A model generated the notes under the pieces. The model did not search any database and was not told the DNA's origin. It worked only from the letters and a program-made list of their open reading frames with translations. The position numbers and the translations under genes were made by a program. Positions 18,807 through 28,042 of a stretch of DNA of 64,000 nt are shown one piece after another. Position 1 is the stretch's first letter. Each line of letters starts with the position of its first letter. The stretch comes from an uncultured Flavobacteriaceae bacterium. Its GTDB lineage: Bacteria > Bacteroidota > Bacteroidia > Flavobacteriales > Flavobacteriaceae. The stretch spans positions 1-64,000 of the forward strand of contig CANNAC010000009.1 in assembly GCA_947502495.1 (NCBI GenBank), in the 5' to 3' direction.

Positions 18807-19289
18807 ATGATTAAAATAGCATTTGGAGGAGGTTGTCATTGGTGTACCGAAGCTGTTTTTCAGTCTTTAAAAGGTGTAGAAAAAGTGGAACAGGGTTTTG
18901 TCGCTTCCACGGAAGGTAATTCCAGTTTTTCGGAAGCGGTTATTGTACATTTTAATCCGGAAGAAATCCCTTTAAAAACTTTAACCGAAGTCCATTTAAT
19001 CACACATAAAAGCACGAGTAATCATTCGATGCGAGAGAAATACCGTTCGGCAATTTATACGTTTTCCGAAGCGCAAAAAGAGGAAGCTTCCGATTTAATT
19101 AAAAGTTTTCAACCCGGTTTTGATCATCAATTAATCACACGTGTATTGCCTTTTTCGGCATTTAAAGGGTCGCGTGAAGCGATTCAGAATTACTATATTA
19201 AAAATCCGGAAAAGCCCTTTTGCAAAAAATTTATTCATCCGAAATTAGAAATGCTTTCTAAAAAGTATTCGGAACATATTAAAAAATAA
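18807..19289 (+). CDS. Divergent MsrA-like protein
   Basis: [36 protein letters not shown]. Confidence 0.85.
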   Translation: MIKIAFGGGCHWCTEAVFQSLKGVEKVEQGFVASTEGNSSFSEAVIVHFNPEEIPLKTLTEVHLITHKSTSNHSMREKYRSAIYTFSEAQKEEASDLIKSFQPGFDHQLITRVLPFSAFKGSREAIQNYYIKNPEKPFCKKFIHPKLEMLSKKYSEHIKK

Positions 19290-19299
19290 ATCCAACATT

Positions 19300-20517
19300 A
19301 TGAAAAGCACCAAACTAAAAATAGAAAATAAAAACGGACAAGCATTACAAGCGCATCTGGAATTACCAGCAAATCAGAAACCGAACTACTACGCTATTTT
19401 TGCGCATTGCTTTACTTGCAGTAGTACTTTAAGTGCAGTAAAAAATATTAGTCGTGCGTTAACTACGCATGGTTTTGGAGTCCTTCGATTTGATTTCACC
19501 GGATTAGGAAAAAGTGAAGGGGAATTTGCTGATAGCCATTTTTCTGCCAATGTAGACGATTTAATTGCGGTGAGTGACTATATGAAAGTACATTTCAAAG
19601 CACCTTCGTTATTAGTAGGACATTCGCTTGGTGGTGCAGCGGTTATCACTGCGGGAGCGCAATTGGAAAATATAAAAGCAATAGCAACTATTGGCGCACC
19701 ATCTTCTGTAGAGCATGTGACGCATTTATTTTCGCATGGAATAAATGAAGTGAAAGAAAAAGGAGAAGCGCAAGTACATATTGGTGGCCGTCCTTTTACT
19801 ATTAATAAAGAATTTATAGAAAATTTTGATAAAACGGATTTGCCTTCAATAGTAAAAAACCTACGCAAGCCAATACTGGTAATGCATTCACCAACAGATA
19901 CTATAGTGGGAATTAAAAATGCAGAAGAAATTTACATTAATGCGCATCACCCTAAAAGCTTTATCACTTTGGATGGCGCCGATCATTTATTAAGCAATTC
20001 GAAAGATAGCATGTATGCTGGAAATATGATTGGCACTTGGTCCCAGCGTTATTTTGAAACTGCAGAAAATGAAATGCTAGAAACCAAAGGAGAACAGTTG
20101 GTTGGACATTTAAATGTAGCCGAAGATAATTTCACCACGACCATTCAAACAAAAAATCATAACATGATAGCAGATGAACCTGCATCTATTGGTGGTGATG
20201 ATTTTGGACCATCGCCTTACGATTATTTAAGTGCTGGTTTAGCGGCTTGTACGGTAATGACTTTAAAAATGTATGCCCAAAGAAAGAAATGGGATTTACA
20301 AGAAGTTTTTGTGTATATCACGTATTCTAAAAAGCATAGTGATGATTTACTGATAGAAGTAGATACGCCTACTCGATTTGATCATTTACAAAAGAAATTA
20401 AAATTTGTTGGAAATCTAGACGACAAGCAAAAACAAAGATTAAAGGAAATTGCTTCTAAATGTCCGGTGCATAAAACCTTGCAAAGTGAAGTTTTAATAG
20501 ATACGGAATTGCTGTAA
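19300..20517 (+). CDS. Bifunctional alpha/beta hydrolase / OsmC family protein
   Basis: [10 protein letters not shown] nucleophile elbow; C-terminal OsmC ([35 protein letters not shown]). Confidence 0.92.
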   Translation: MKSTKLKIENKNGQALQAHLELPANQKPNYYAIFAHCFTCSSTLSAVKNISRALTTHGFGVLRFDFTGLGKSEGEFADSHFSANVDDLIAVSDYMKVHFKAPSLLVGHSLGGAAVITAGAQLENIKAIATIGAPSSVEHVTHLFSHGINEVKEKGEAQVHIGGRPFTINKEFIENFDKTDLPSIVKNLRKPILVMHSPTDTIVGIKNAEEIYINAHHPKSFITLDGADHLLSNSKDSMYAGNMIGTWSQRYFETAENEMLETKGEQLVGHLNVAEDNFTTTIQTKNHNMIADEPASIGGDDFGPSPYDYLSAGLAACTVMTLKMYAQRKKWDLQEVFVYITYSKKHSDDLLIEVDTPTRFDHLQKKLKFVGNLDDKQKQRLKEIASKCPVHKTLQSEVLIDTELL

Positions 20518-20524
20518 TGAAGAA

Positions 20525-21098
20525 GCGCGTTAGCGCGGATTTGCTAGATAGCGCGGTTTGCTAGATAGCGCGGATTTGCTAGCGCGGATTTGTAATCCGT
20601 GCAACGATAGCCGATAGCACGGATTGGATAGCGCGGATTTGCAATCCGTGTAACCATAACGCAGATTTAGTAAACCAGATAGCGCGGATTTGTAATACGT
20701 TAATATCAATAGTGTAAATTTGCAATCCAAGATATCGGTGTTATATATTATGGGCACGGATTGCAAATCCGCGCTGTCAAATTGCAAATCCTCGCTGTCA
20801 AATTGCAAACATAGCGCGGATTTGCAATCCGTGTAACCATAACGCAGATTTAGTAACCCAGATAGCACGGATTTGCAATCCGTGAACGCAAACTAAAACA
20901 TAGTTAAATCAGCACCTCCAATTCATAAACTAGATAGCGCGGATTTGTAATCCGTGCAACAATAGTTGCAAATCCGCGCTGTCAAATTACAAACATAGCG
21001 CGGATTTGCAATCCGTGTAACCATAACGCAGATTTAGTAAACTAGATAGCGCGGATTTGTAATCCGTGCAACAATAGCACAGATTTGCAATCCGTGAA
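20525..21098. repeat. REP array, units GCGCGGATTTGCAATCCGTG
   Basis: More than ten full or partial GGATTtgcAATCC hairpin units with conserved spacers (TAACCATAACGCAGATTTAGTAAACCAGATA). Confidence 0.9.
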
Positions 21099-21104
21099 CA
21101 CAAA

Positions 21105-21659
21105 TTAAAACATAGTTAAAATCAGCACCTCCAATTCATAATCTAAACCAGCATAATTTCTTGCAGAACTAAACACATAATCTTCTGGATTTACTACAAT
21201 CTTGTCTTTTACTGGATTGTTATGAATATAATCTAGTTTTTGTTTTATAAATGTATTAGAACTACATATTTCCGCATGATAGCCATTTTGCCAAACTTTA
21301 TAAGTTTGTTCTCGTTTTAAATGCTTGCAAGCTTTTTTAAAATAATCTAACATCCATTCTCTTCTACTTTCTGGACAGTTTATTAACGTTTTTATTATTT
21401 GCTTTGACGTATACTTTTTAAAATCACGCATAATATTAGATAATAAATAACCTTCTTTTGCTTTACATAGCATATGTATATGATTGGACATAATACAATA
21501 GGCGTAAATCTCCAAGCCTTTTTGTTTCTGACAATAATCTAAAGCATTTATAATTACATAACGTTGCTTTAACCGTGTAAAAACATCTATCCAACCTACT
21601 GTTGTAATGGTTACAAAATAGCCTGTGTCTGCCATTGTTGCTTTATATTTTGTAGACAT
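21105..21659 (-). mobile_element. REP-associated tyrosine transposase (RAYT, Y1/IS200-like)
   Basis: YCIMSNHIHMLCKA (HUH-type), YIHNNPVKDKIVVNPEDYVFSSARNYAG; embedded in REP arrays. Confidence 0.93.
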
Positions 21660-21739
21660 AATTGTTTTTATACAATTTAATCATTTTTATAAATATGAAA
21701 AGAGCATCAAAAAATGAGGCTCTTTATTGCTTACTCTTA

Positions 21740-21910
21740 TGATCACGGATTGCAAATCCGCGCTTTCGGTATTACAAATATTATGATCACGGATTACAAA
21801 TCCGCGATATCAGTTAATGTTATTTATTGCTTACTCTTATGAGCACGGATTGCAAATCCGTGCTATCAGTACTTCTATTTGTGGTCACGGATTACAAATC
21901 CGCGGTATAC
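21740..21910. repeat. REP array on the 5' side of RAYT, opposite orientation
   Basis: Four CACGGATTgcaAATCCGCG units. Confidence 0.88.
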
Positions 21911-22053
21911 GTGTAATAATGAAACAGGAAATAAAAGCGGCCTAGAAATTTTAAACAAATCTTTTAAAATAAAATGCATAAAAAGTGGTTAAGGTATAAG
22001 CTTCGGCATAATTAATGTTACAATCTTGTATATTTGAAAAATTTTTAGAATTT

Positions 22054-22839
22054 ATGAAAAGAATAATCGCAGTCCTTTTACTTAGCATAAGCGCCGTTTC
22101 GTTTGCACAAAACAATGCATTTCAAGCTGGTGAAAAATTAAGTTTTACAGCGTCTTATAATATGTCTGGTTTATTAACAGACCTTGCTGAGGTACGCATG
22201 GAAACTAGCGAAGTAAAAACTTCTTCGGCTACATTGCTACGTCTTAAATGCACAGCAACAACCTATAGTAAATGGGATAATTTTTTTAAAATTCGTGATA
22301 TTTACGAAAGTTATGTAAACCCGAAAACACTTACGCCTTACTTATACCAGCGAGATATTGATGAAGGCGGACATTACAAATTTGTGAAGTATACTTTCAA
22401 CCATAAAACAAATACCGTAAAAAGTTTAAGAAGACAAAAAAGCAAGAATTTTGAGTCTGGTTTTTGGGATAGAAATGAAGTGGTGAAAATCAAACCAGGA
22501 ACGAAAGATTTAGTAACTACCATTTACCATATTAGAAATCTAGATATCCATAAAGCGACAGTTGGAGCATCCGATTCTTTTAAGGTATTATTTGATAATG
22601 AAGAAACAAAAATATCTTTTACGCTTTTAGGAAAAGAAACAATTAACACGAATATTGGTAAAAAAGAATGCTACAAACTAGCAATTCGTATCGATGGTAG
22701 TGATGTTTTAAAAGGAAATAATGCCAACATACTTTGGCTAACCGCAGACGAAAACAAGATACCAGTATACGCAAAATTTAGAGTTGCAGTTGGTAGCGGA
22801 GAACTTAAAATAAAATCGGCAACAGGTTTAAAAAACTAA
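22054..22839 (+). CDS. DUF3108-like periplasmic protein
   Basis: Signal peptide MKRIIAVLLLSISAVSFAQ; AGEKLSFTASYNMSGLLTDLAEVRM. Confidence 0.75.
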   Translation: MKRIIAVLLLSISAVSFAQNNAFQAGEKLSFTASYNMSGLLTDLAEVRMETSEVKTSSATLLRLKCTATTYSKWDNFFKIRDIYESYVNPKTLTPYLYQRDIDEGGHYKFVKYTFNHKTNTVKSLRRQKSKNFESGFWDRNEVVKIKPGTKDLVTTIYHIRNLDIHKATVGASDSFKVLFDNEETKISFTLLGKETINTNIGKKECYKLAIRIDGSDVLKGNNANILWLTADENKIPVYAKFRVAVGSGELKIKSATGLKN

Positions 22840-22846
22840 TATATTT

Positions 22847-23176
22847 ATGAGAAAATTATTTATAATCTTAGGTATCATTGCAGCTATCATTGCAGTTATT
22901 TTATCCGCTTTGCCTTTATTTAATATGGCATTCATCCCTGCAATAGCAGCCTTAATCTTTGGTTTTGTCGCATTCTACTTATCAAAAAAGGAAAACGAAT
23001 CTAAAAAAGCGGTGCAGTTAATCTTTTTATTAACCATCGTTTCTTTATGTCTTTCTACATATAAAGCTGTTTTTAGCGAAACGGAAGTTGGTAATACCGA
23101 AGCATTAGATGTTCGTGTACAAGAAGCAGAAGATAACGCCATTGAAGAATTAGAAGGTTTAGATTTATCGGAATAA
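22847..23176 (+). CDS. Small membrane protein
   Basis: 109 aa with several hydrophobic helices. Confidence 0.6.
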   Translation: MRKLFIILGIIAAIIAVILSALPLFNMAFIPAIAALIFGFVAFYLSKKENESKKAVQLIFLLTIVSLCLSTYKAVFSETEVGNTEALDVRVQEAEDNAIEELEGLDLSE

Positions 23177-23224
23177 TCCTTATCAAATTTTGTATATATT
23201 TGAGGTTCAAAAAATTGATGATTT

Positions 23225-24262
23225 ATGAAGATGTACTTTCTACTTTCTGCCTTTATACTTATTGGCTCTTGTGCAGAAAAAAAATACGCTACAAAAATTG
23301 ATAATCTCAAAGAAAGTATAGCTATTGTAGATGGGGATTTAGTAAAAAAATATGCCAACACAATTACCTCGGAAGAGTTAAAAACAAAGCTATACCTATT
23401 TGCATCCAATGATTTTCAAGGTCGTGCGACAGGAGAAGAAGGCCAGAAAAAAGCTGCTCATTTTTTAGCAGATTTTTATAAATCCGAAGGTCTAGCATCC
23501 CCAATTTCAGATAGTACTTACTTTCAAACCATACCGGAAGATTTTTTACCCGAAGGCATAAACGCATCCGAAAACGTATTAGCATATATTCCAGGAAGTG
23601 AAAAACCAGAAGAGGTGCTTATTATCTCCGGACATCTAGACCATTTAGGAATAAAGAATGATGAAATACATTTTGGAGCAGATGATAATAGCTCTGGTTC
23701 TGTAGCCATGCTAGAAATTGCACAAGCATTTAAACTAGCAGAACAAGAAGGCTATAAACCCAAAAGAAGCATCCTTTTTTTACATCTTACGGCAGAAGAA
23801 ATCGGACTTCAAGGATCTTTATTCTACACCAAAAAACCAATATTTAAATTAGAGAATACGATTGCAAATCTGAATATCGATATGATAGGAAGAGTAGATC
23901 GTCTTCATAAAGAAAATCCGAATTACATATATATTATTGGAGCAGACAGATTAAGCAAGGAGCTACATTACGTAAATCAAAAAGCAAACAGTAACATCAC
24001 TAATTTACATTTAGAATATAAATATAATGAAGAAGCGGATAGTAACAGATACTACTATCGAAGTGATCATTATAACTTTGCAAAACATAATATTCCTGTA
24101 ATTTTTTATTTTAACGGCGAACATGAAGACTATCATAAACCAACAGATACGCCAGATAAAATAAATTATCCGCTTCTTGAAAAAAGAACCAAACTTATTT
24201 TCGCTACTGCTTGGCAACTCGCCAATCAAGAAAACAGGCTATTGATGAATACCGATTTTTAA
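23225..24262 (+). CDS. M28 family metallopeptidase, lipoprotein
   Basis: Lipobox LIGSC; GHLDHLG, GADDNSSGSVAMLEIAQAF, LTAEEIGLQGS. Confidence 0.92.
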   Translation: MKMYFLLSAFILIGSCAEKKYATKIDNLKESIAIVDGDLVKKYANTITSEELKTKLYLFASNDFQGRATGEEGQKKAAHFLADFYKSEGLASPISDSTYFQTIPEDFLPEGINASENVLAYIPGSEKPEEVLIISGHLDHLGIKNDEIHFGADDNSSGSVAMLEIAQAFKLAEQEGYKPKRSILFLHLTAEEIGLQGSLFYTKKPIFKLENTIANLNIDMIGRVDRLHKENPNYIYIIGADRLSKELHYVNQKANSNITNLHLEYKYNEEADSNRYYYRSDHYNFAKHNIPVIFYFNGEHEDYHKPTDTPDKINYPLLEKRTKLIFATAWQLANQENRLLMNTDF

Positions 24263-24392
24263 ATTCTACTTGTTAAAATTTTAATAAACCTTTTTAATTA
24301 TTTCCGCTATTATTTCGCTTTTTCGTAATATAGTAGATTACATATTATATTAGTATACAACAAACCAACTCACTTTATTAAAACACAATCTT

Positions 24393-25943
24393 ATGAAAAA
24401 ACTGTTATTCCTTTTTGGTATATCCACGATACTTATTTCGTGTGGATCATCACAAAACAAAACAGCAACCAATAGCACAAAAACTTTAGATGTTACCGCC
24501 TACGGAGAAAGCATTACTTCTGCAGAACTTAAAGAAGCGCTTTACACTTATGCTTCCGATGAATTTGAAGGAAGAAACACAGGAGAACCAGGACAAAAGA
24601 AAGCCGTAGAATATTTAAAAAATCATTATGTAAGCCTAGGTATTCCTTCGGCATTACCAAATAATGATTACTTTCAAGAAGTACCATTACAAAGCCTAAA
24701 AACACCAAACGTAGCACTAACAGTTAACGGTACACCTTACAAAGCTTTAGAAGATTTTGTTTCGGTAACTTCAAGTCCGGATGGTAACTTTCAAGCAGAC
24801 CATATCGTATACGCAAGTTATGGTATCGAAGATGAAAATTTTTCGAACTACAAAGACCTAGACATTACCGGTAAAGTGGTATTAATAAAAGCTGGTGAAC
24901 CTAAAAACGCAGATGGAAACTATACCATCTCCGGAACAGATGCTGCTTCAAAATGGTCTAATAGGAGACAAGAATTTGCAGCAAAAAGAGATGCCGCAAA
25001 AGACAAAGGAGCAAAAGCAGTATTGTTTTACAACCCAGATAATTTCGATTTTGTAGTAAAACGTTTTGGTAGTTCTAGCGGAAGAATGGATTTAGTGAAT
25101 AAAAAAGATGACTTCTACTATTTCATCATGGATACCAATTTAGCAAAAGCAATCTATAGCGATATTGAAACAGCAGACCAAACAAAAACGCTTGCAACTG
25201 CAATTGAAGTAAACTTCAAAAATGACGTTACCGAATTTGAGTCTGAAAATGTAGTAGCCATTATTAAAGGAAGTGAAAAGCCAGAAGAATACATTGTAGT
25301 ATCTGCACATTTAGATCACGAAGGTATTAAAGATGGCGAAATTTACAATGGTGCAGATGATGATGGTTCTGGTACTGTAGCGATGTTAGAAATTGCAGAA
25401 GCATTTCAAAAAGCAGCAGAAAACGGACAAGGACCAAAACGTTCTATCGTATTTTTACACGTAACAGGAGAAGAAAAAGGCTTATTAGGTTCTAGATATT
25501 ACACAGACCAAGACCCAATTTTCCCATTAGCAAATACGGTTGCCGATTTAAACATAGACATGATTGGTCGTACAGATCCGAAACGTGAAAAGACCAACAG
25601 AAACTATCTTTACCTAATTGGAAGCGATAAATTAAGTACCGAATTACACAACATTTCAGAAGAAATGAATACCAAATATTGTAATATCGATTTAGATTAT
25701 ACTTTTAATGATGACAATGATCCAAACCGTTTTTACTACAGAAGCGACCATTACAACTTCGCAAAAAACAACATTCCAGTAATCTTTTATTTTAATGGAA
25801 CACATGCAGATTATCACAAACCAAGTGATACGCCAGACAAAATTGAATACGATTTATTAGAAAACAGAACCCGTTTAATTTTCTATACCGCTTGGGAATT
25901 AGCAAATCGTAAAGACCGAATTATAGTAGATAAAGCAAATTAA
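24393..25943 (+). CDS. M28 family metallopeptidase, lipoprotein (tandem paralogue)
   Basis: Lipobox LISC; AHLDHEG, NGADDDGSGTVAMLEIAEAF, VTGEEKGLLGS; PA-like insertion. Confidence 0.92.
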   Translation: MKKLLFLFGISTILISCGSSQNKTATNSTKTLDVTAYGESITSAELKEALYTYASDEFEGRNTGEPGQKKAVEYLKNHYVSLGIPSALPNNDYFQEVPLQSLKTPNVALTVNGTPYKALEDFVSVTSSPDGNFQADHIVYASYGIEDENFSNYKDLDITGKVVLIKAGEPKNADGNYTISGTDAASKWSNRRQEFAAKRDAAKDKGAKAVLFYNPDNFDFVVKRFGSSSGRMDLVNKKDDFYYFIMDTNLAKAIYSDIETADQTKTLATAIEVNFKNDVTEFESENVVAIIKGSEKPEEYIVVSAHLDHEGIKDGEIYNGADDDGSGTVAMLEIAEAFQKAAENGQGPKRSIVFLHVTGEEKGLLGSRYYTDQDPIFPLANTVADLNIDMIGRTDPKREKTNRNYLYLIGSDKLSTELHNISEEMNTKYCNIDLDYTFNDDNDPNRFYYRSDHYNFAKNNIPVIFYFNGTHADYHKPSDTPDKIEYDLLENRTRLIFYTAWELANRKDRIIVDKAN

Positions 25944-25947
25944 TATT

Positions 25948-26085
25948 TGGGCTTGTCCAACAAAGCTTTAGCGAAGTTGGGCGTTCACTACTACGCTAAA
26001 AAAGCTACGTAGCACCGCGCTATCCACTATAACTTTTTACAAAAAAAAGTAAAAAGGTTGCCGTTACTATCGCTAACGCAAAAAA
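25948..26085. repeat. Probable dispersed Bacteroidota intergenic element
   Basis: GGGCGTTCACTAC...CCGCGCTATCCACTATAACTTTTTACAAAAAAAAGTAAAAAGGTTGCCGTTACTATCGCTAACGC. Confidence 0.5.
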
Positions 26086-26089
26086 AAAA

Positions 26090-26127
26090 GAGTTCTAAAA
26101 TTTTATTTTAGAACTCTTTTTTTTTAA
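26090..26127. terminator. Bidirectional rho-independent terminator
   Basis: AGAGTTCTAAAAttttatTTTAGAACTCT flanked by A- and T-tracts, between convergent genes. Confidence 0.85.
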
Positions 26128-26144
26128 ATCTATTTTTATAAAAA

Positions 26145-26624
26145 CTAAAAACGCATAGCCAAACCAATTCCGGTGCCATTGGCTATAATTTGATATTCTG
26201 GTTTAAACTCATAAAGAGAGGTAGCATTTAAAGTCGCATTATATAACTCCACCGCTTTATTCGCATCTTTATTAGCACTAGACCCAAGAGGAATGGCTAC
26301 AATAACTAATCCTGCTCCTATTCCTGCAAGTACCCAATTAGGATCACCACCACTAATAGCATCTCCAATTGGCCACCCAATTAAAGCTCCACCAGAAAAA
26401 CTAATCACCGTAGCAAAAATACTTTTAGACTTCGCACTTCTTACTAAATGTAAAACTTCGGCATTCGATTCTACCTTCTCAATTAATTCGTTAAGTGGCA
26501 ATTTATTTCCATCCTCATAAAATGCATATCCAGTAAAGGAATGTCTTTTAAACGTCATTTCCTGCGCATTACAAAAGGAAGCGACCATAAGCGTTAGCAC
26601 TAAGAGTATCGTTGTTTTCTTCAT
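26145..26624 (-). CDS. Hypothetical membrane/secreted protein
   Basis: Signal peptide MKKTTILLVLTLMVASFCNAQ, two Gly-rich hydrophobic segments. Confidence 0.65.
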   Translation of the reverse strand: MKKTTILLVLTLMVASFCNAQEMTFKRHSFTGYAFYEDGNKLPLNELIEKVESNAEVLHLVRSAKSKSIFATVISFSGGALIGWPIGDAISGGDPNWVLAGIGAGLVIVAIPLGSSANKDANKAVELYNATLNATSLYEFKPEYQIIANGTGIGLAMRF

Positions 26625-26709
26625 GGTATGAGAATTTTAATAGTTTATAAAATAGGAATATAATAATACAAAAAAAGCTCCTCTTAAAAAAGAGAAGCTT
26701 TTGCTTTTG

Positions 26710-26784
26710 GGTGAAAGACGGGATTCGAACCCGCGACCCTCGGTACCACAAACCGATGCTCTAACCAACTGAGCTACAATCACC
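26710..26784 (-). tRNA. tRNA-His(GTG)
   Basis: Reverse strand GGTGATTGTAGCTCAGTTGGTTAGAGCATCGGTTTGTGGTACCGAGGGTCGCGGGTTCGAATCCCGTCTTTCACC; anticodon loop TTGTGGT; G-1/C73. Confidence 0.93.
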
Positions 26785-26862
26785 ATAAAAACATTCTTTA
26801 AGAATGCGAGTGCAAATGTAAATCATTTAGTAATTACTGCAAAGATTTTTTTGCAAAAATTT

Positions 26863-27579
26863 TCACTTTAAATCAAACAAACTTTCTACCGCTGCATAAC
26901 GCTCTGTGGTAAAGCCTTCTGCATGTGATACACCAATCAATCTTCCTAAGTCTCTAGCTCTATAATCTACACTATCTGTAAAATTTCTACTCGAAATAGG
27001 TGTTTCAGGCTCTTTACTGTTCGCATCAAAAAACTGTGTTTGGTACGCTAAAACAGATGCCATCTTAGTTTCCATACACCCAGAAATATCAACTACAAAG
27101 TCCGGTTCTATATTTTTCCATTGTATATAATGGTATACTTGCTTTGGTCTCCATTGCTTTTGTTTACTTCCTTCTACTTCGGTTTCAATCTTTATCAATC
27201 CGCTTAAAAAGCAAGCGTCACTTACTAACTGACTTCCTTTCCCGTGATCTATATGTCGATCATCAATAGCATTACAAAGAATAATCTCTGGTTGATACTT
27301 ACGTATCATCTTTATAATCTCTAATTGATGTTGTCTGTTGTTAATAAAAAAACCATCTGCAAAACCAAGATTTTCACGTACACTTACTCCTAAAATCTTA
27401 GCTGCATTTGTAGCTTCTTGTTTTCTGGTTGCTGCTGTACCACGAGTTCCTAGTTCGCCTCGCGTTAAATCTATAATGCCAACCGTTTTTCCGTTTTTAA
27501 TTTCTTTTACAATTGTACCACCACAACCCAATTCTACATCGTCTGGATGTGCGCCAAAAGCTAATATATCTAGTTTCAT
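26863..27579 (-). CDS. bshB1: Bacillithiol biosynthesis deacetylase BshB1 (PIG-L family)
   Basis: MKLDILAFGAHPDDVELGCGGTI, DLTRGELGTRGT, DDRHIDHGKGSQL; start moved to the ATG at 27579. Confidence 0.9.
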   Translation of the reverse strand: MKLDILAFGAHPDDVELGCGGTIVKEIKNGKTVGIIDLTRGELGTRGTAATRKQEATNAAKILGVSVRENLGFADGFFINNRQHQLEIIKMIRKYQPEIILCNAIDDRHIDHGKGSQLVSDACFLSGLIKIETEVEGSKQKQWRPKQVYHYIQWKNIEPDFVVDISGCMETKMASVLAYQTQFFDANSKEPETPISSRNFTDSVDYRARDLGRLIGVSHAEGFTTERYAAVESLFDLK

Positions 27580-27622
27580 TGAAAATTTATTTTTCATTTC
27601 CGAGAAATCGGAAATCTCATTA
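27577..27622 (-). promoter_or_regulatory. Start-codon-proximal hairpin leader element
   Basis: Reverse strand AGATTTCCGATTTCTCGGAAATGAAAAATAAATTTTCAATG; similar to 50119-50170 and 62299-62342. Confidence 0.6.
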
Positions 27623-27689
27623 TTTTAAACTAATACATAATTACAACTATGTGTTTTCAATAACGAATTATTTATAATTACTTTAACCT

Positions 27690-28040
27690 ATATTTTTTAT
27701 CTTCTTCTGTTAAAAAAGCAAAGCTACCACATTGTCATTTCGAGCTTGTCGAGAAATCTACTTTAAAGATTCCTCCGTTTTAGTCGGAATGACAACCTAA
27801 TTCAGATAAACCAATCTTTTTCACCTTCTTCCGTTAAAAAACAAAGCCACCACATTGTCATTTCGAGTTTATCGAGAAATCTAATTTAAAGATTCCTCCG
27901 TTTTAGTCGGAATGACAACCTAATTCAGATAATCCAATCTTTTTCAGATTCTTCCGTTAAAAAAAAAGCCACTACATTGTCATTTCGAGTTTATCGAGAA
28001 ATCTACTTTAAAGATTCCTCCGTTTTAGTCGGAATCACAA
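27690..28040. repeat. Three tandem copies of a ~122-bp unit (REP-like hairpin plus copy of rlmF 3' end)
   Basis: GTCATTTCGAG(C/T)TT(G/A)TCGAGAAATC...TCCTCCGTTTTAGTCGGAAT repeated; attgtcatttcg begins at 27731, 27854 and 27976. Confidence 0.9.
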
Positions 28041-28042
28041 AT

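Noticed and set aside
20530-20868. 112-aa minus-strand ORF with YTDCKSALS repeats
   Set aside because: It is a translation of the REP array (GCGGATTTGCAATCC units), not a real gene
20525-21098. Could the repeat array be CRISPR?
   Set aside because: Repeats are short palindromes in both orientations with repeated, not unique, spacers; no cas genes nearby; a RAYT gene is present
26569-26751. 60-aa minus ORF
   Set aside because: Overlaps the tRNA-His gene and the start of the 26145-26624 CDS in another frame
27690-28040. CRISPR-like three-unit repeat
   Set aside because: Whole ~122-bp units are repeated, including the intervening sequence; better explained by tandem duplication of REP plus rlmF 3' end
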